DNA of 64,000 nt from Apiotrichum sp. Y4204 (taxonomy: Eukaryota > Basidiomycota > Tremellomycetes > Trichosporonales > Trichosporonaceae). The notes below the pieces were generated by a model that was not told where the DNA came from, made no database searches, and saw nothing but the letters and a program-made list of their open reading frames with translations. The stretch is from the NCBI GenBank assembly GCA_025531455.1, contig JAMYHL010000002.1, positions 558,001-622,000 of the forward strand, written 5' to 3'. Both the position numbers and the translations under genes were made by a program. Below are positions 13,825 to 24,677 of the stretch, piece after piece (position 1 is the stretch's first letter; each line of letters starts with the position of its first letter).

Positions 13825-14409
13825 ATGCCCCTCCTTCCACGGACCGAGCCCCCCTCTCCCACCCCAACCCGGCCATCGCAGGGCGGCATCCCGGGCCTCC
13901 CGAATCCGTACCGCACCCGCCCCGGCGTGATCGTAGGCAGCGTCGTCGGCGCCGTCGTTGCCGTCTTTCTGCTCCTCTTCGCCGTCTTCTGGTGGCGCAA
14001 CAAGGGGTGTGTTGCGCGTCCCCGACCCCGACAACGGCCACAGGAGACCCGCGAGTCGTTCGAAACAGCACACACGCATCCCAAATCGCCGACACCCGCA
14101 GCAGGGCACGAGAACGGCCTCCTCACGATCAATAACGACCACCTCGCCCCGCGCGTATCGGCCGACATGTCCCCGCGCGACAGGATGCTGGCGCTGTACG
14201 CGAACCAGAGCCGCACGTCGCTTGCCAGCCACGCGAGCCACGCGAGCCGTGGGAGTCATGTGAGCGCGAATACGAGGAGTTTGCGGGCTAGTGCCGACTT
14301 GGCGCGAGAACCACTTCCCGAGCCGAGCTCGCCGACGCCGTTTGGCCGCCGCCCGCCGAGCACGCCGAAGACGGGTGATACTCCTGGGCCGGGAGAGGGA
14401 GAGCGTTAA
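13825..14409 (+). CDS. Small single-pass membrane protein
   Basis: An intronless frame of 194 residues. A short Pro/Ser/Thr-rich N-terminus of about 33 residues is followed by one long glycine/valine TM helix (about 34-58, GVIVGSVVGAVVAVFLLL) and the basic stop-transfer WWRNK. The rest is a Ser/Pro/Arg-rich cytoplasmic tail with DRMLALYANQ and SHASHASRGS segments. There is no cleavable signal peptide, so it is probably a type III single-pass protein, similar in layout to fungal SKG6/Mid2-type TM proteins. The ATG follows a typical pyrimidine-rich leader. Function is not recognisable; codon use matches the neighbours, which supports it being a real gene. Confidence 0.7.
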   Translation: MPLLPRTEPPSPTPTRPSQGGIPGLPNPYRTRPGVIVGSVVGAVVAVFLLLFAVFWWRNKGCVARPRPRQRPQETRESFETAHTHPKSPTPAAGHENGLLTINNDHLAPRVSADMSPRDRMLALYANQSRTSLASHASHASRGSHVSANTRSLRASADLAREPLPEPSSPTPFGRRPPSTPKTGDTPGPGEGER

Positions 14410-15195
14410 GTAGGGTGTGGGATGTACTCGTATGCAGTAGCATGATGGGTTGGCGGGCGTGTCCCCGCTCGGGGATGGCGGATTGCCGTCTGGTCGGGTG
14501 GTGCCTCCAGTTATCGAGTGCCCATCGGCCGGTGTATCCCGCCATGGCTGGTGTACTACTGATCTGAGCCGCTCGTTGACAGCCGAAGAGTTTCGGCAAT
14601 AGGGGCGCACACGATGTGTGTCGAGCCGGGCGTTGAATGCATAAGGTATGCTGGCCCAAGCCGTACTCCCCGAAATCTTAAAGCGCGCCTGCCAGTCCTG
14701 CTGGCTTCGTCTTTGCGGGAATGACGCCCCGCTGGACAAGGAGATACACATGGGTCGAGCAGACCGTGTGAAGCTAGTCTTGTGTGCTCGCTGTCTCTGC
14801 CGGCCTCGCTGGCACACTACATTTGCTCCTGTTGCACGCCCGTGGACACGTACATTTCCCGACTTTAGCCCATACCAGTGAGTCACCTATGCAGTTCAGA
14901 GCTGTAGCTATGTGAGAAGTGAGCATAAGAGGCGGTGAAGACCATGCCATGCGTGAACATGTCACCGACCACTAGCGCCAATGACGTGGTCGACACCACT
15001 CCGCCTACACGCCAATTCACCCCACCCCCAGCCAACAAGAATCACGCGCAGCCTACCTCTGTCCCTCCCCGCGTCGCTAATGATGCATGGGCCATGGGCC
15101 GGGGTATATGGTACGGATACAACTGCGCCGGGCGAGCCCGGGCCGCCGACAAATGGGCGGAGGTAGGGGTAGTAGGGGTGGCAAGTTTCGCCGCG
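14410..15195. other. Convergent intergenic region
   Basis: About 790 bases between converging genes. Only scattered short frames are present and I see no gene. Confidence 0.45.
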
Positions 15196-16758
15196 CTACG
15201 CGGTGACGCCGGCCGGGGGCGCGGGGACGAGGGGCTGCACGACGGGGCCGGGCTTGCTGATCGGCAGCGTGAGGCGGCCAGTCTGCTGGCCCGGTGCGCG
15301 GGGGCGCGCAGCCAGCGCCTTCGTGAGCAGGTCGCCCATCGAGACCTGTTCGTATGTCGTTGTGCGCCACACTGATGGGAAGGAAGGGGCTGTGTTCAGC
15401 GGAGCTGCGGCTGGTGCCGTCGGCGCGGCGGGAGCGGGCGGGGCGGCTGGCGCCGGAGCTGGCGGGGTCGCCACGGGAGGGATGGGGAATCCCGCACTGA
15501 GGGCATATGTCACGCTCCGGACGCGCTCGCCGGCCAGGCGGGTGGCGCGGATGAGCTCCTCCATCTCGCGGTGCCCTTCCTCGTCGAAGCGGAGCCCATC
15601 CTCGTCATGCAGCGCCCCGCGGCGCTTCTTCGCGGCCGCGGCCTTGCGCTCGGCGGCAGTCGCGCCGGCGGCCGCAGCAGCAGCAGCAGCCTTGGCCTCC
15701 TTGTCCTTTTTCGGAACAGGTTCCTTGAAGTTGGGGTTGTGGGCGCGCTGCCACTCGATGAACAGCTCGTCGTATGGCCGAGTACGGCCCTGGACGGCAC
15801 GCTTCGCGCCGACAGTATGCGTCTTGCACGTGAGGCTGCGTGAGCACGGGAGGCCCTTGTCGTTGATGACGCCGCACTGGCGGTCGTAGTCGAGCGGCAG
15901 GGCTGACGTCAACGATACGCCCACAAACAGAGGCAGTGGCACGACGGCGATCCATCATCCACCGCCATGGCGGGTACTCACCCCTGCGGCGCTTCCGCTC
16001 CGCAATCGCTGCCTTCTCGGCCTCCTTGGCGGCGCGCTTCTTGAGCCTGTCGCGCTCCTTGATGAGCTTCTTGATCTCGCTCTTGTCGACGCCCTTGTAG
16101 TTGGACAGATCAATCTCCTCGTCGGAGCCAAGGTCTTCGGGAAGCAGCACGCGCGCACGCTTCTTCGACGGCGAGCCATCCGGCGAGCCTGAGGATGAGC
16201 ACGAGTGGATGGATGCAGGCGAGGCGATAACAGAGTGGAAGGAGACCACCCCACACGCCGACAGACTTACCCTCGCTGGCACTCCGCTTCTTCGCATCCG
16301 CCGTGCCGGCACGCACACGCTTGTCGCCCTTGGTCGTCACCTTCTTGACGATGAGCGGCGCCCCGTCGAGGACATGTGCGCAGATGCCTGGCGTCAGCAG
16401 AGTGTTCATTCACTCATGTGTGGCGGGTGGATTTTTCGCCACTCTGGCTGGGCGGCGGTAACACCACTGGGAGACGTTATGGCCAGCCGGCAGCAAACTC
16501 ACGGCGGTGGTCGGCGGCCGCCCATTCAGAGACGGAGCGCGCGCAGCGGGTACACCGGACGATCGCGCGGCCAGGCTCGTATGCGAGGCCCTCCAGCGGC
16601 TGTGCGCCGTACATGTGCATGTCGCGCTCAGGGAGAAAGTCGCCCGGTGGGCGCGGATGGTGCGCGGCGGGGGCATCGTCGTCTTCTGGCGGTGGCGACG
16701 TCGCGAAGCTGAATGCCGGGCGCGGTGGGGACGCGCGCGCGCGCAGCTTGAGGGCCAT
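15196..16758 (-). CDS. SGF73: SAGA complex subunit Sgf73 (ataxin-7-like)
   Basis: Four exons: 16758-16503, 16387-16271, 16188-15982, 15902-15196; 428 residues. Exon 4 begins with the SCA7 zinc-binding domain: QCGV..LPCSRSLTCKTHTVGAKRAV, followed by the conserved RPYDELFIEWQRAHNPNF. The N-terminus carries a second zinc-finger candidate, CTRCARSVSEWAAADHRR..CAHV, split by intron 1. Between them lies a charged coiled coil (KSEIKKLIKERDRLKKRA). Sgf73 anchors the Ubp8-Sgf11-Sus1 histone H2B deubiquitinating module to SAGA in the nucleus. The C-terminal third is Ala/Pro-rich low-complexity sequence. Length is in the fungal range (yeast Sgf73 is longer). Identification rests on the SCA7 block and is firm. 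Confidence 0.92.
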
Positions 16759-18049
16759 GATGGGCTATGCGCGAGGGGCGGGGACTCGATCTCTTCGCCG
16801 CCGTCAAGACGGTGTGGATGCAAGAAACTGGCAAAAGGGTGGATTGGTTGAGGATATGGATTAGAGGGATGGTCGAAAGCCGAGGTTCCGAGGTTCGGAT
16901 GTCGCCCGGCTCTGCGTGTGGCTGGGGGCCAGGGACAAAGGATAAGGAGTGGAGTAACAAAAAAAGGTAATTGTATAATTGTATAATACAAAGGAGGTGG
17001 GGTTCGGGTAAATGCGATCCCTAATGAAATCGGTCACCTGGCACACCCTCCTAATGAAAAAAGTGGATAAACCTAGATGAACCTTGTTTTTGCTGCAGCT
17101 TCGGCGGCGACGGCGATGAACTACACGCCAAGGCACAAGAGAGAAAAGTGGAGAAGACGGTGGATGTCGCAGGTCACAGTGTGTCGCTTGTCGAGGTGAT
17201 GTAATGCGGAAGAACACACAAGAAGGACGACTGCTGTGGAGTGGAGTGCGCTGATGGGCGGTGGCGATGGTGACGCGCTGTGCAGAGATGGATTGATGGA
17301 TGGATGATGGCCGTGATAGGGATGGATGCCTGCAAGCTGCATGCTTGACTTGCTCGGTGGTGGATTCCGATGTCCGGTGTCCCGGATGCGTGCACGCCAT
17401 GTGTCGGTGCCCTCGGCGCACTCGCCGCCGTGTCCCCACTGTTCTGTGTGCGGAGACGGTTTCAGATTGGCGACCGACTTCTTTTGTGTTCATATCAAGG
17501 TTTGGATCGCTTATCTACACGTCATTTGGTGGTCAAAGCCTGGGGGTGCCAATACTTTGATGTGGCTTTGCGATAGAATACAGTGGACGCGATGCAATAG
17601 ACCATCAATGCCGATATGCCGATACCGATGACGGTAACCAGAAGCGATCGTGCTCAGAGAAAAGAGTATCTATTGATCAGCTCGAGCGCTGCCAGGGTTA
17701 CTGGACACAGAGTTGCTCAGGGCTGACCTCCTCCCGCCACTCCCTCAACTATCAATGTTATAAACACCTCTCTTCCTGACTGACTTGAACTGACTGACTT
17801 GAGCTGACTGACTTAACAACTCAGAGAAGTGACGAGCGTGCAAGGAAAACCTGGGCAAAAGAACAAAGAAGCGACCAAGAGCCTCGTCCATCCTGCCATG
17901 ACGTTGGACGAAGAAATCACTGCATTGGCTCTACTACCCAGACCAAACTACAATCCAGCCCCCTCGACAAAGTTGCCGCTGGAGGGAGTCAGCTTCCACC
18001 AGCAAGGAGAGACATGACACACTATCGGATAACTCACCCATCATCCCTC
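16759..18049. other. Intergenic region and start of gene-poor island
   Basis: The SGF73 promoter occupies the first few hundred bases. From about 17.5 kb the sequence becomes less G+C-rich by eye and carries a 14-bp triplicated repeat at 17776-17817. Short frames here lack codon bias or family signatures, so none is annotated. Confidence 0.4.
17776..17817. repeat. 14-bp tandem repeat, three copies
   Basis: Three tandem copies of CTGACTGACTTGAG, diverging only at the last bases of copies one and three. Intergenic. Confidence 0.85.
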
Positions 18050-18682
18050 TTACAGCGTCACCGTAACCACCATCAGAGCGAGAGTCGCCACAGTCGAAAC
18101 AGTAAACAGCGTCCGGAATCGGGGCGTAGCACTCGCCTTCTTCTCCTGTGGCTCGGGGTATTTACACAAAATGTGCCCTCCGTAGTTCTTCCAATACTCA
18201 TCTTGAGTTTCTCCGGTGGGTTTCCCAGCCTGTTCTGACCACACGTTGTCGATCTGCTGGACACCCTCCCAGGTCTCGTTGGGCGGGCGGCAGAGGAAGT
18301 GTTCATCGTACCCAACAGCATCGGGGTTGAACGCGCTACCGCTGCGATTCTGGACGATCGTTCCGTTTGCGGACTGGCACGCCACTGCCATCCAGAGGTA
18401 CTGCATTAGGCAGCCGTACTGCCCGCCATATGAAGCATTGAGGATAGCGAAGCCCCGTAGGTCGACCTCGGTAGAGTTGTAGTTGGCGGTGTGGTTCGCA
18501 GTGGTGTTGGCGGCGCGACACGAGCTCATCATGGAGGAGTTGTCAATGGACAGGATAGCAAGACGGAACTGATGGCCACTGTGATGACAAGTCTGATGGG
18601 CAGCGGAGGTTTGGCTCTCAGAATCATTATAAATGTAACAAATGCTCGTGTAGTCATGTTGACGCATGACCGTTGCCGCCAA
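18050..18682 (-). CDS. Orphan N-glycosylated protein with hydrophobic C-terminal tail
   Basis: An open frame of 210 residues whose 5' end is uncertain. It has many N-glycosylation sequons in the first two thirds (NTT, NHT, NST, NAS, NGT, NRS, NET), several cysteines, and ends abruptly in a hydrophobic tail (TVSTVATLALMVVTVTL) after a basic stretch. That tail is what a GPI-attachment signal or tail anchor looks like, so the product is probably on the cell surface. As it stands the N-terminus lacks a signal peptide. A different-frame ATG at 18657 encodes a hydrophobic LPIRLVITVAISSVLLSC stretch that could be a spliced-in signal sequence, but I found no convincing splice pair. No family recognised; it may also be a decayed gene. 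Confidence 0.5.
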   Translation of the reverse strand: MAATVMRQHDYTSICYIYNDSESQTSAAHQTCHHSGHQFRLAILSIDNSSMMSSCRAANTTANHTANYNSTEVDLRGFAILNASYGGQYGCLMQYLWMAVACQSANGTIVQNRSGSAFNPDAVGYDEHFLCRPPNETWEGVQQIDNVWSEQAGKPTGETQDEYWKNYGGHILCKYPEPQEKKASATPRFRTLFTVSTVATLALMVVTVTL

Positions 18683-20708
18683 GACTGTTATGACGTTGAA
18701 CGTTCGTGACTTGGCTGTCGGTTAAATCCTATCCAAGTAGTAGTGTTACACTTCGGCCCCAGCATCAGGCACTCAACGACCAGTGAAGTAGAAGGAGGTA
18801 ACATGTCCTCTGAGTGCTTGGTTACGATGTTCCTGTGGGCTTTCTAGAAATGATCGCTACATCGTCACACATGATCTATGTGTCGAGAGCAACTTGAGTT
18901 TACACGAAACAGCTGACCCAGGAACGAAGGAACATCCAAGTTGATTGGGGGCTCCGCCTTACAAGCGCCGAACTACCCCCACGTACTGTATTCAACAATC
19001 CTGCCCCACCCCGCATACTGCTACTAGTACACTAGTATTACTGAAACTGGCAAACGGAGATCACGTTTAGTGCCTGGCACGTCCTTGCCCAAGGTCCCAG
19101 GGCGCTCACAAGGAGGTTTCACCCTTGGTCTTCTTCAACTCTACTTGGATGCATAAACGTATTCGCTCCACAGTCGGAATGTGTCCTCGTGCCTCTTGCG
19201 CTCAGCTTGTCAACGAGGCTGAGAGGGCCATCGATTATCGGTCCCGGAACCGCCTCACAGGAGGACGAGCGTGCAGGACTTGATGTGCAGCAACAATGGC
19301 ACGGGCTGCGTATCACTTCCTGCATGGCTCAGAGTGCGCCCCAGTTTGCTGTTTGCTACTTTCACTGTCGACAGTATCCTTGGTCCACACAATGCGCGCG
19401 CAGCACTCATTTAGAGCACCCACCTGGTCGATACCAACAATCATGTGCATGCTGGTTACCGGATGCTGCCTTGGCGTCTTATAGGATCTAAATCATCAAC
19501 CCAACACCAAGAATTCTCATACTCCTTGACCAGCAAAGTCACACCACCTTCCGGAGCGCTGGAATACGGCTAACAATATAAGTTCGCAAACTGCCGATGT
19601 TGTTCCTGCCCCACAAGTTAACAATAATAGAGGAACGTACTTAGCTATGCCAAGACGCTGTACTGTGGCTACTGTATGCGACGTCAGCCAAGGCCAGTTG
19701 AAACGTTGGGTCACAGTTTGAGTTTCGGGTGGGTGGGTTCGAGTCACAGGAACAGTGGCTCCACACCCGATACTGTAATGGAAACGCCCCCCCGCGGGGT
19801 CCCGGGTAGCCGGTGCTCGATACCCTGTTGCCGCCCGATCGCCGGCATATCCAGGCATCGAGCACATGCAGTCGATTGATGACAGCGGTCCTGTCTTCAA
19901 ATAGAGGAGCGTATAGGAGACCGCTCATGTTCGCCGAATGCTGGAACCACGCACCTCTATGGACAGGAAGCCGAGCCCAGGGTTGGGTGTAGCACAAAAT
20001 GCTAGTTCAAAGGTGGTTCACGCCCTTATGCTTGAGAAGCGTCCTCCGTCTCGCACCAACGTCAGTGCTGTTCTTGCCGTCTTAGTGGTCGAGGTTCACC
20101 GTATCCCGGTCAGACGTTGCTTCGCGACCTCAGGTCAATTCCATGCCCACTTCAGGTCAATCCCATGCCATTATCCGTAGCATCGCTGAGACTTGTCGAC
20201 CCACACTCAGAAGTTCAGTTACAGCGGCCAGCCGCTCAGCTCCTTGCCGTCCTAGTCGCATCGTCTGCGGTATCCTGGTCAGTCGTTATGTCGCCAGCCG
20301 TTGCTTCGCGACTTCAGCTCAGTTCCATGCCCTCATCAATGACATCGTTGAAACTAGACCTCCCGAACACTAAAGAGTGCAGCTCACGACGACGTGCAGC
20401 CCGACGAGCACGGAGTCCCCGGGTCATCCACATTTCCCTAGGCGATGACAAGTCCCGAACGGTATCCTCGAGACGTGATAGTTTGGGGGCCTTCGTTAAA
20501 CTCACACTTCTCTTCATGGCAGCTGAACATCCCGTGACGCGTTGTTTCGAAGCTACATGTTCAACAACGGTCACGACCGCCAGAGTCATGAACCGCCACA
20601 GCCATGAAGATACCTTTTGCCGAAGGGGACAACACCCGGTCTACTGTACAGTACCGACCCCATGATATGTTAGTAGGACAAGATGTGGATCGATGTGAGT
20701 CTTCACGA
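18683..20708. other. 2-kb gene-free stretch of the island
   Basis: Only short, low-quality frames occur on both strands. The minus strand from 19.1 to 20.0 kb has several adjacent fragments in different frames that could be gene debris, but none matches a family I know. A diverged repeat pair lies at 20073-20360. The end of the stretch is the promoter of the secreted-protein gene. Confidence 0.4.
20073..20360. repeat. Diverged direct repeat, two copies
   Basis: Copy A (about 20073-20196) and copy B (about 20242-20360) share an ordered set of blocks. These include CTTGCCGTCYTAGT, GTATCCYGGTCAG, a 33-bp block at 20115-20147 and 20299-20331 with three mismatches, and a weaker CATCGYTGARACT block. 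A partial third copy of the TCAGGTCAATYCCATGCC part lies at 20152-20169. Possibly relics of a tandem gene or mobile sequence. Confidence 0.7.
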
Positions 20709-20716
20709 TATAAATA
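20709..20716 (+). promoter_or_regulatory. TATA box of the secreted-protein gene
   Basis: TATAAATA lies 55-62 bases before the ATG at 20771, a canonical spacing for a regulated TATA promoter. Most housekeeping genes in this window instead have pyrimidine-rich leaders. Confidence 0.6.
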
Positions 20717-20770
20717 TGGCCTGTTCTGAGAAAGAATGTCGAATCCAACAAGAGCCCTTTCGACTTCAAC

Positions 20771-22165
20771 ATGTTTGGCTTGCCAACTCTCCTGACCGGC
20801 ATCGCCCTTTTAGCCCCTCGTGGGTCCATCGCTGCCAACTGCTGCAGCTGGAAACACGAGATCGACACCGACCATCTCAAGAAACTCGCCGATGACTTCT
20901 GCGCCGACCCCATGGGCCACGCGTATACGAAGGGCACCGGCAAGACCGAGTATTGGGAGCTCAACGACGGCAAATACAACATCCTCGCCACGCACTGGGA
21001 GAGAACCTTCCCCAATTGCGCTAAAGCCTTGGCCGAAATCATCGACCAATGTCAAGGTAAAGGCTTTGGCGTAGGGACATGGTCGAGGGAGGTCATCAAG
21101 CCAGTAGTCAACGACAACATTGGCGAATTCTACTCCATCACCGCAGACGAGGTGTTCGACCCGAAGCGTCGTGATCTCGGTGATCTTACTCCGCTCCCAA
21201 CGAAAGGCGATGTGACGTCGGGAACTTATTCATTTGACGGTCATCCTCTGGAGGTTATTATCTACGATGATGGCCCTGGTTAGTACCAGCAACACGTGCA
21301 AAGCGTTAACTCACACAGGCGGCCACAACCAGACGAGGAGAGGTCTTCTTCCTGGTGGACCGGCAAGTGCAAGCACCGGCTGTGAGTCACCCGTTGCTGG
21401 GTTTCAGAGCCTGACGATGTAGCCCTTTTCCGTCGCAACGACCAAACGCTTACGACCGCCTACGGCGAGATTTCCGACTGGAAGCAAACGTACACAGGCG
21501 ATGTCGACCTCGCCGGCTTGATTGCTTCATCTGCACGCCAGAAGCGCCGCCGCTCGACAATGAAAAAGCGCCTCGACGACAATTGGTGGGCGACGTGTGA
21601 CACGAAGGACCATACCTACGCTGTCACAGCTGCGGGGAAGTGGCGTACCGACATTGAACTGGCAAGCAACATATACATGTGTGGAGAGGGTAGCGAGTGC
21701 ACCAGAGCCGACACCCATGGTAAAACCTGGAGCATGGCAATTAAATTCGGCCTGAACGGTGAAGGTGGAGGTGACCTCGCTTCAAGCCTCGCGCTCAACG
21801 CAGGACTTGACGTCGGCGTTGAATGGACGGAATCGTACACCGAATCGACGACTGAGAGCTGCACCTGGTCCTCAGGCCACTGTCACGCGATCTTCCATCA
21901 GATTAGCATGGGTTGGACGCGCGGTTACCAGCTTCTTCACCACGAATGGATGGTCGAAGTTCACGTTGTCCATGTCGATGCGCCTCTCGAGAAAGGTTAT
22001 CACAAGATGTGCGATCTCGGTTGCTGCCACCCTGCCGTGGGCGATGCTCGCAGGCCCGATAACCTTTGCCGCGAAGCAACCGACGAAAATCGCGACTGGT
22101 ACGGGGTCTGTAAGGATAAAGGAGAGAACCCGGGCAACGGGAATTGCGATGGGACCAAGTCGTGA
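20771..22165 (+). CDS. Secreted Cys-rich preproprotein with Kex2-like sites
   Basis: Three exons: 20771-21278, 21319-21381, 21423-22165; 437 residues. Residues 1-22 form a signal peptide (hydrophobic LPTLLTGIALL, cleavage near IAA-N). An N-terminal domain of about 150 residues has CCSWKHE, FCADPMGHAY and PNCAKALAEIIDQC. Basic clusters suited to Kex2-type cleavage occur at 132-134 (KRR), 231-234 (KRRR) and 238-240 (KKR). The last would release a C-terminal chain of about 197 residues with some ten cysteines. That chain contains an alternating Ser/Gly/Thr stretch (near ASSLALNAGLDVGVEWTESY) followed by CTWSSGHCHAIF. Signal, pro-region, dibasic cleavage and cysteine-rich mature chain is the layout of fungal killer-type or effector proteins, but I recognise no named family and function is unknown. 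Intron 1 donor is GTTAGT and intron 2 acceptor GATGTAG; both restore frame. Confidence 0.75.
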
Positions 22166-23665
22166 TTCCACTCCTATCCAACAAAGTCTTTCGAGGAACA
22201 ATCTTTCTCAACTAACATCGATTCTCCTCAAACCAAACCCCCCTCTAAACAGCGTTCTCAATTATAAGTAGGAAAGATCAGATGAGTAAGAAAAATCAGA
22301 TAACGTACAAATCCAAGAAGAGTTCCGTTATGTAAAAAGTGCTCGCAGTTCAGCAGTCTCTTGACGACAACGGTGGTCTCGAAGTGGTTGACAGCACGAT
22401 GATTATGGACCGGTCTCGATTCACATGCACCTCCAGTGTTATCAGCGAATTGCCCAAAGATAATGCTGCGCGCATGCGATGTCCTTAGTGGGCGGTTGAT
22501 AGTTATGCGGCCCGAGAATCCCAGTGGCTGTTGGGACGGTGCAGAGCGTCTCGCTTGAGTGAAAAGGTTGACAAGTCGCAAGATGGCCGTGTGGGAGGGT
22601 GATTGTTAGGGCTTGGATGCAAGTTGAGATAAAGCAAGTGGTGGAGGACTGTGGCCTCTCCTGATCTATCGTTGCGTGGGAGCTGGTCTCCTTAAGCTGC
22701 CTCCAATGACGTGTGATTATTTCCCCTTGATTTGCCACCCATTCCCAGACTCTCCCGATCTCCCGCCTGCTGCCCGTTCCACGCGTTTCCAAAAACATTG
22801 CCAAAACATTTCAGATTCCAGAGGTGCCTCTCTCTCTTTGTGTACAGTACTCTGCGTTCTGCTTGACAAGCTTGATCCAGACTGACTGCGTACAAACATC
22901 ACCGGGAAAGACAAAATCCGAGCTTCAATAGAAATGGGATGATGGCTGAAGAGGTCATGCTGCAATGAGGAGATGCGGATACGATCCCATACCTGCGGAG
23001 AGTGCACTCAAAACGCGGGATGGCTGGCCGTGTCCACCGCCCCGATCGGATACAGCATGCAGGCCGCAGGACAACAGTGGGACCAGGGCGGCGCGACTTG
23101 TGGGCCCGCCCCGGGATAGGGGGGAGCCACCAGGGGCAAGGATGGGAAGACGGAAGGGTCCAAGTCGAGCACAATGCGAAGACGAGGCACACAACCCATG
23201 TATATCCCCTTCTGGCCTTCGGGACAATGGCAGCTCTTTCGTATCCTCTGCATACAGTCCACTGAGAGTCGCGTACGGGGCTGAGGGACTGAGAACTGGA
23301 CGGGGTTGCTGTTGCAAATCGCCCCAGGGGTGGGTAGATGCAGATGCAGATGCAGGGGAGATGCAGTTTCCAGCGCGCGTGCCCAGCCAAACAGCCACCC
23401 CCGCCTCACCATTGTGTCCAGCTGGTCCAGTGTCCAGTGACCGTTGCCCGCTCATCCGTCCTCCCCAGCCCTTCCCTCCCCCCTTTGCATCCCCTTGTTC
23501 GTTACCCCTTGCATCCCCATCCCCATCCCGCCTGTCTACCTCTCTGCATCCATCTCCTCCTCTTCTTCTTCTTCTCTCCTCTCTTCTTATACATCCTTAC
23601 CGTTCCCATTTATCAGCCCGTTCCTCTTCACTCCCCACTCTCGTTAAGCGTCACCACCAACAGCA
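22166..23665. other. 1.5-kb intergenic region
   Basis: 3' region of the secreted-protein gene, spacer, then a strongly pyrimidine-rich tract around 23455-23640 (CTCCTCTTCTTCTTCTTCTC and similar) that forms the core promoter and leader of the KRE9-like gene. No coding gene supported. Confidence 0.45.
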
Positions 23666-24677
23666 ATGTTTGCCCCCATCCTCCTTGTCGCCGGCCTCCT
23701 CGCCTCGGGCGCCAACGGTGAGCGTTGAAGTGTCAAGCACACACACACACGCAGCGAAGCACACTCTGACAGCAGCCGCCATCTCCATCGCCAACCCCGT
23801 CACCGGCCAGACGCTGTTCAAGAACACGTCGGTCGCGTTCAACTGGACTGCCGGCCCCGACGACCCCAAGATCTTCCAGGTCCTCCTCTCCAACCCCAAC
23901 ACCCAGCTCCTCCCCACCAACCCCCACCAGCTCGCTCAGCAGGGTACGTGTGCACTGACCATACAGAATTCTCTCCGTGTTTCTGTTTCCCTTGCGCGGA
24001 ACTCGCAGCTCACACCGCAGTCAGCACCCAGGACGGCTTTGTCCGCATCAGCCTCGGCCAGATCCAGCCCGGCGGCGACTTCACCCTCTCGTTCGCCAAC
24101 ACCACCAACGCCAGCCAGGTCTTTGCCCAGGTCGAGGAGCTCAAGATTGAGGACGGCATTCGTGAGTAGATATTGGCTGCGCGGAATGCTTCCCACGCAC
24201 CGCCTGAAGGACGGCGCTCCTTGCAGGGCTCAAAACGGACACGCGAATTCGCGCGTCGACGTGGGCTCTGGGCTGTGGGCTGCGGCCGGACCTGTACCTC
24301 GGCCCGCATCCGCCCCGCCGCAGACAAGTGGCGCACGCGCACGCGATTTTTAACCGCGCCTGGCCTATTTGACCTGTTTCACCTCCACAGCCAGTAGTAA
24401 AGTTGCAATCCTGACGCGATCCAGCTGCCACCTCCAGCCTTCCCTCGGGCCAGTCGACCGCGACTACCCCGTCGTCGACCGTTGACATCCCCAACGCCCC
24501 CAAGACCACCGCGGCCGCCTCTTCGTGAGTTTTCCCAATCGTTGCGACCACTGACCATGCAGCGCGAACCCCTTCGCTTCCGCCAGTGCCAAGCCCGGCT
24601 CGGGCGCTGGCTCGACCAAGCCCGCCGTCGGCACCGCTGTCGTCCTCGCTGCGGCCGCCGCGGCCCTTGCCCTCTAA
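23666..24677 (+). CDS. KRE9/KNH1-like Ser/Thr-rich GPI-anchored protein
   Basis: Five exons: 23666-23717, 23776-23943, 24021-24161, 24425-24524, 24563-24677; 191 residues. Exon 1 is a 17-codon signal peptide. Exons 2-3 encode one Ig-like domain of the fungal KRE9/KNH1 N-terminal type (IANPVTGQTLF..SVAFNWT..PKIFQVLLSN, later DFTLSFANTTNASQVFAQV). Exons 4-5 are Ser/Thr/Ala-rich, and the last 15 residues (AVVLAAAAAALAL) are a GPI-attachment signal. Likely a plasma-membrane or cell-wall protein. The exon 3 start could be 24009 instead, adding four residues in frame. Intron 3 (263 nt) is long for this genome and may hide a further small exon, so that part of the model is less certain. Confidence 0.82.

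Noticed and set aside
13774..14886. Minus-strand frame of about 370 codons over the one-TM gene
   Set aside because: No domain, extreme Arg/Gly content, and the opposite strand has a clean TM protein with a good start context.
17829..18017. Plus-strand frame of 62 codons
   Set aside because: Short, no signal, TM or motif, and not supported by splice extension.
19119..19997. Minus-strand fragments considered as a pseudogene
   Set aside because: Fragments in several frames suggest decay, but with no recognisable parent family I cannot support a pseudogene call.
22965..24353. Plus-strand frame of about 460 codons
   Set aside because: It runs across promoter, signal-peptide exon and introns of the KRE9-like gene in the wrong phase; composition is Pro/Ser/Arg noise.
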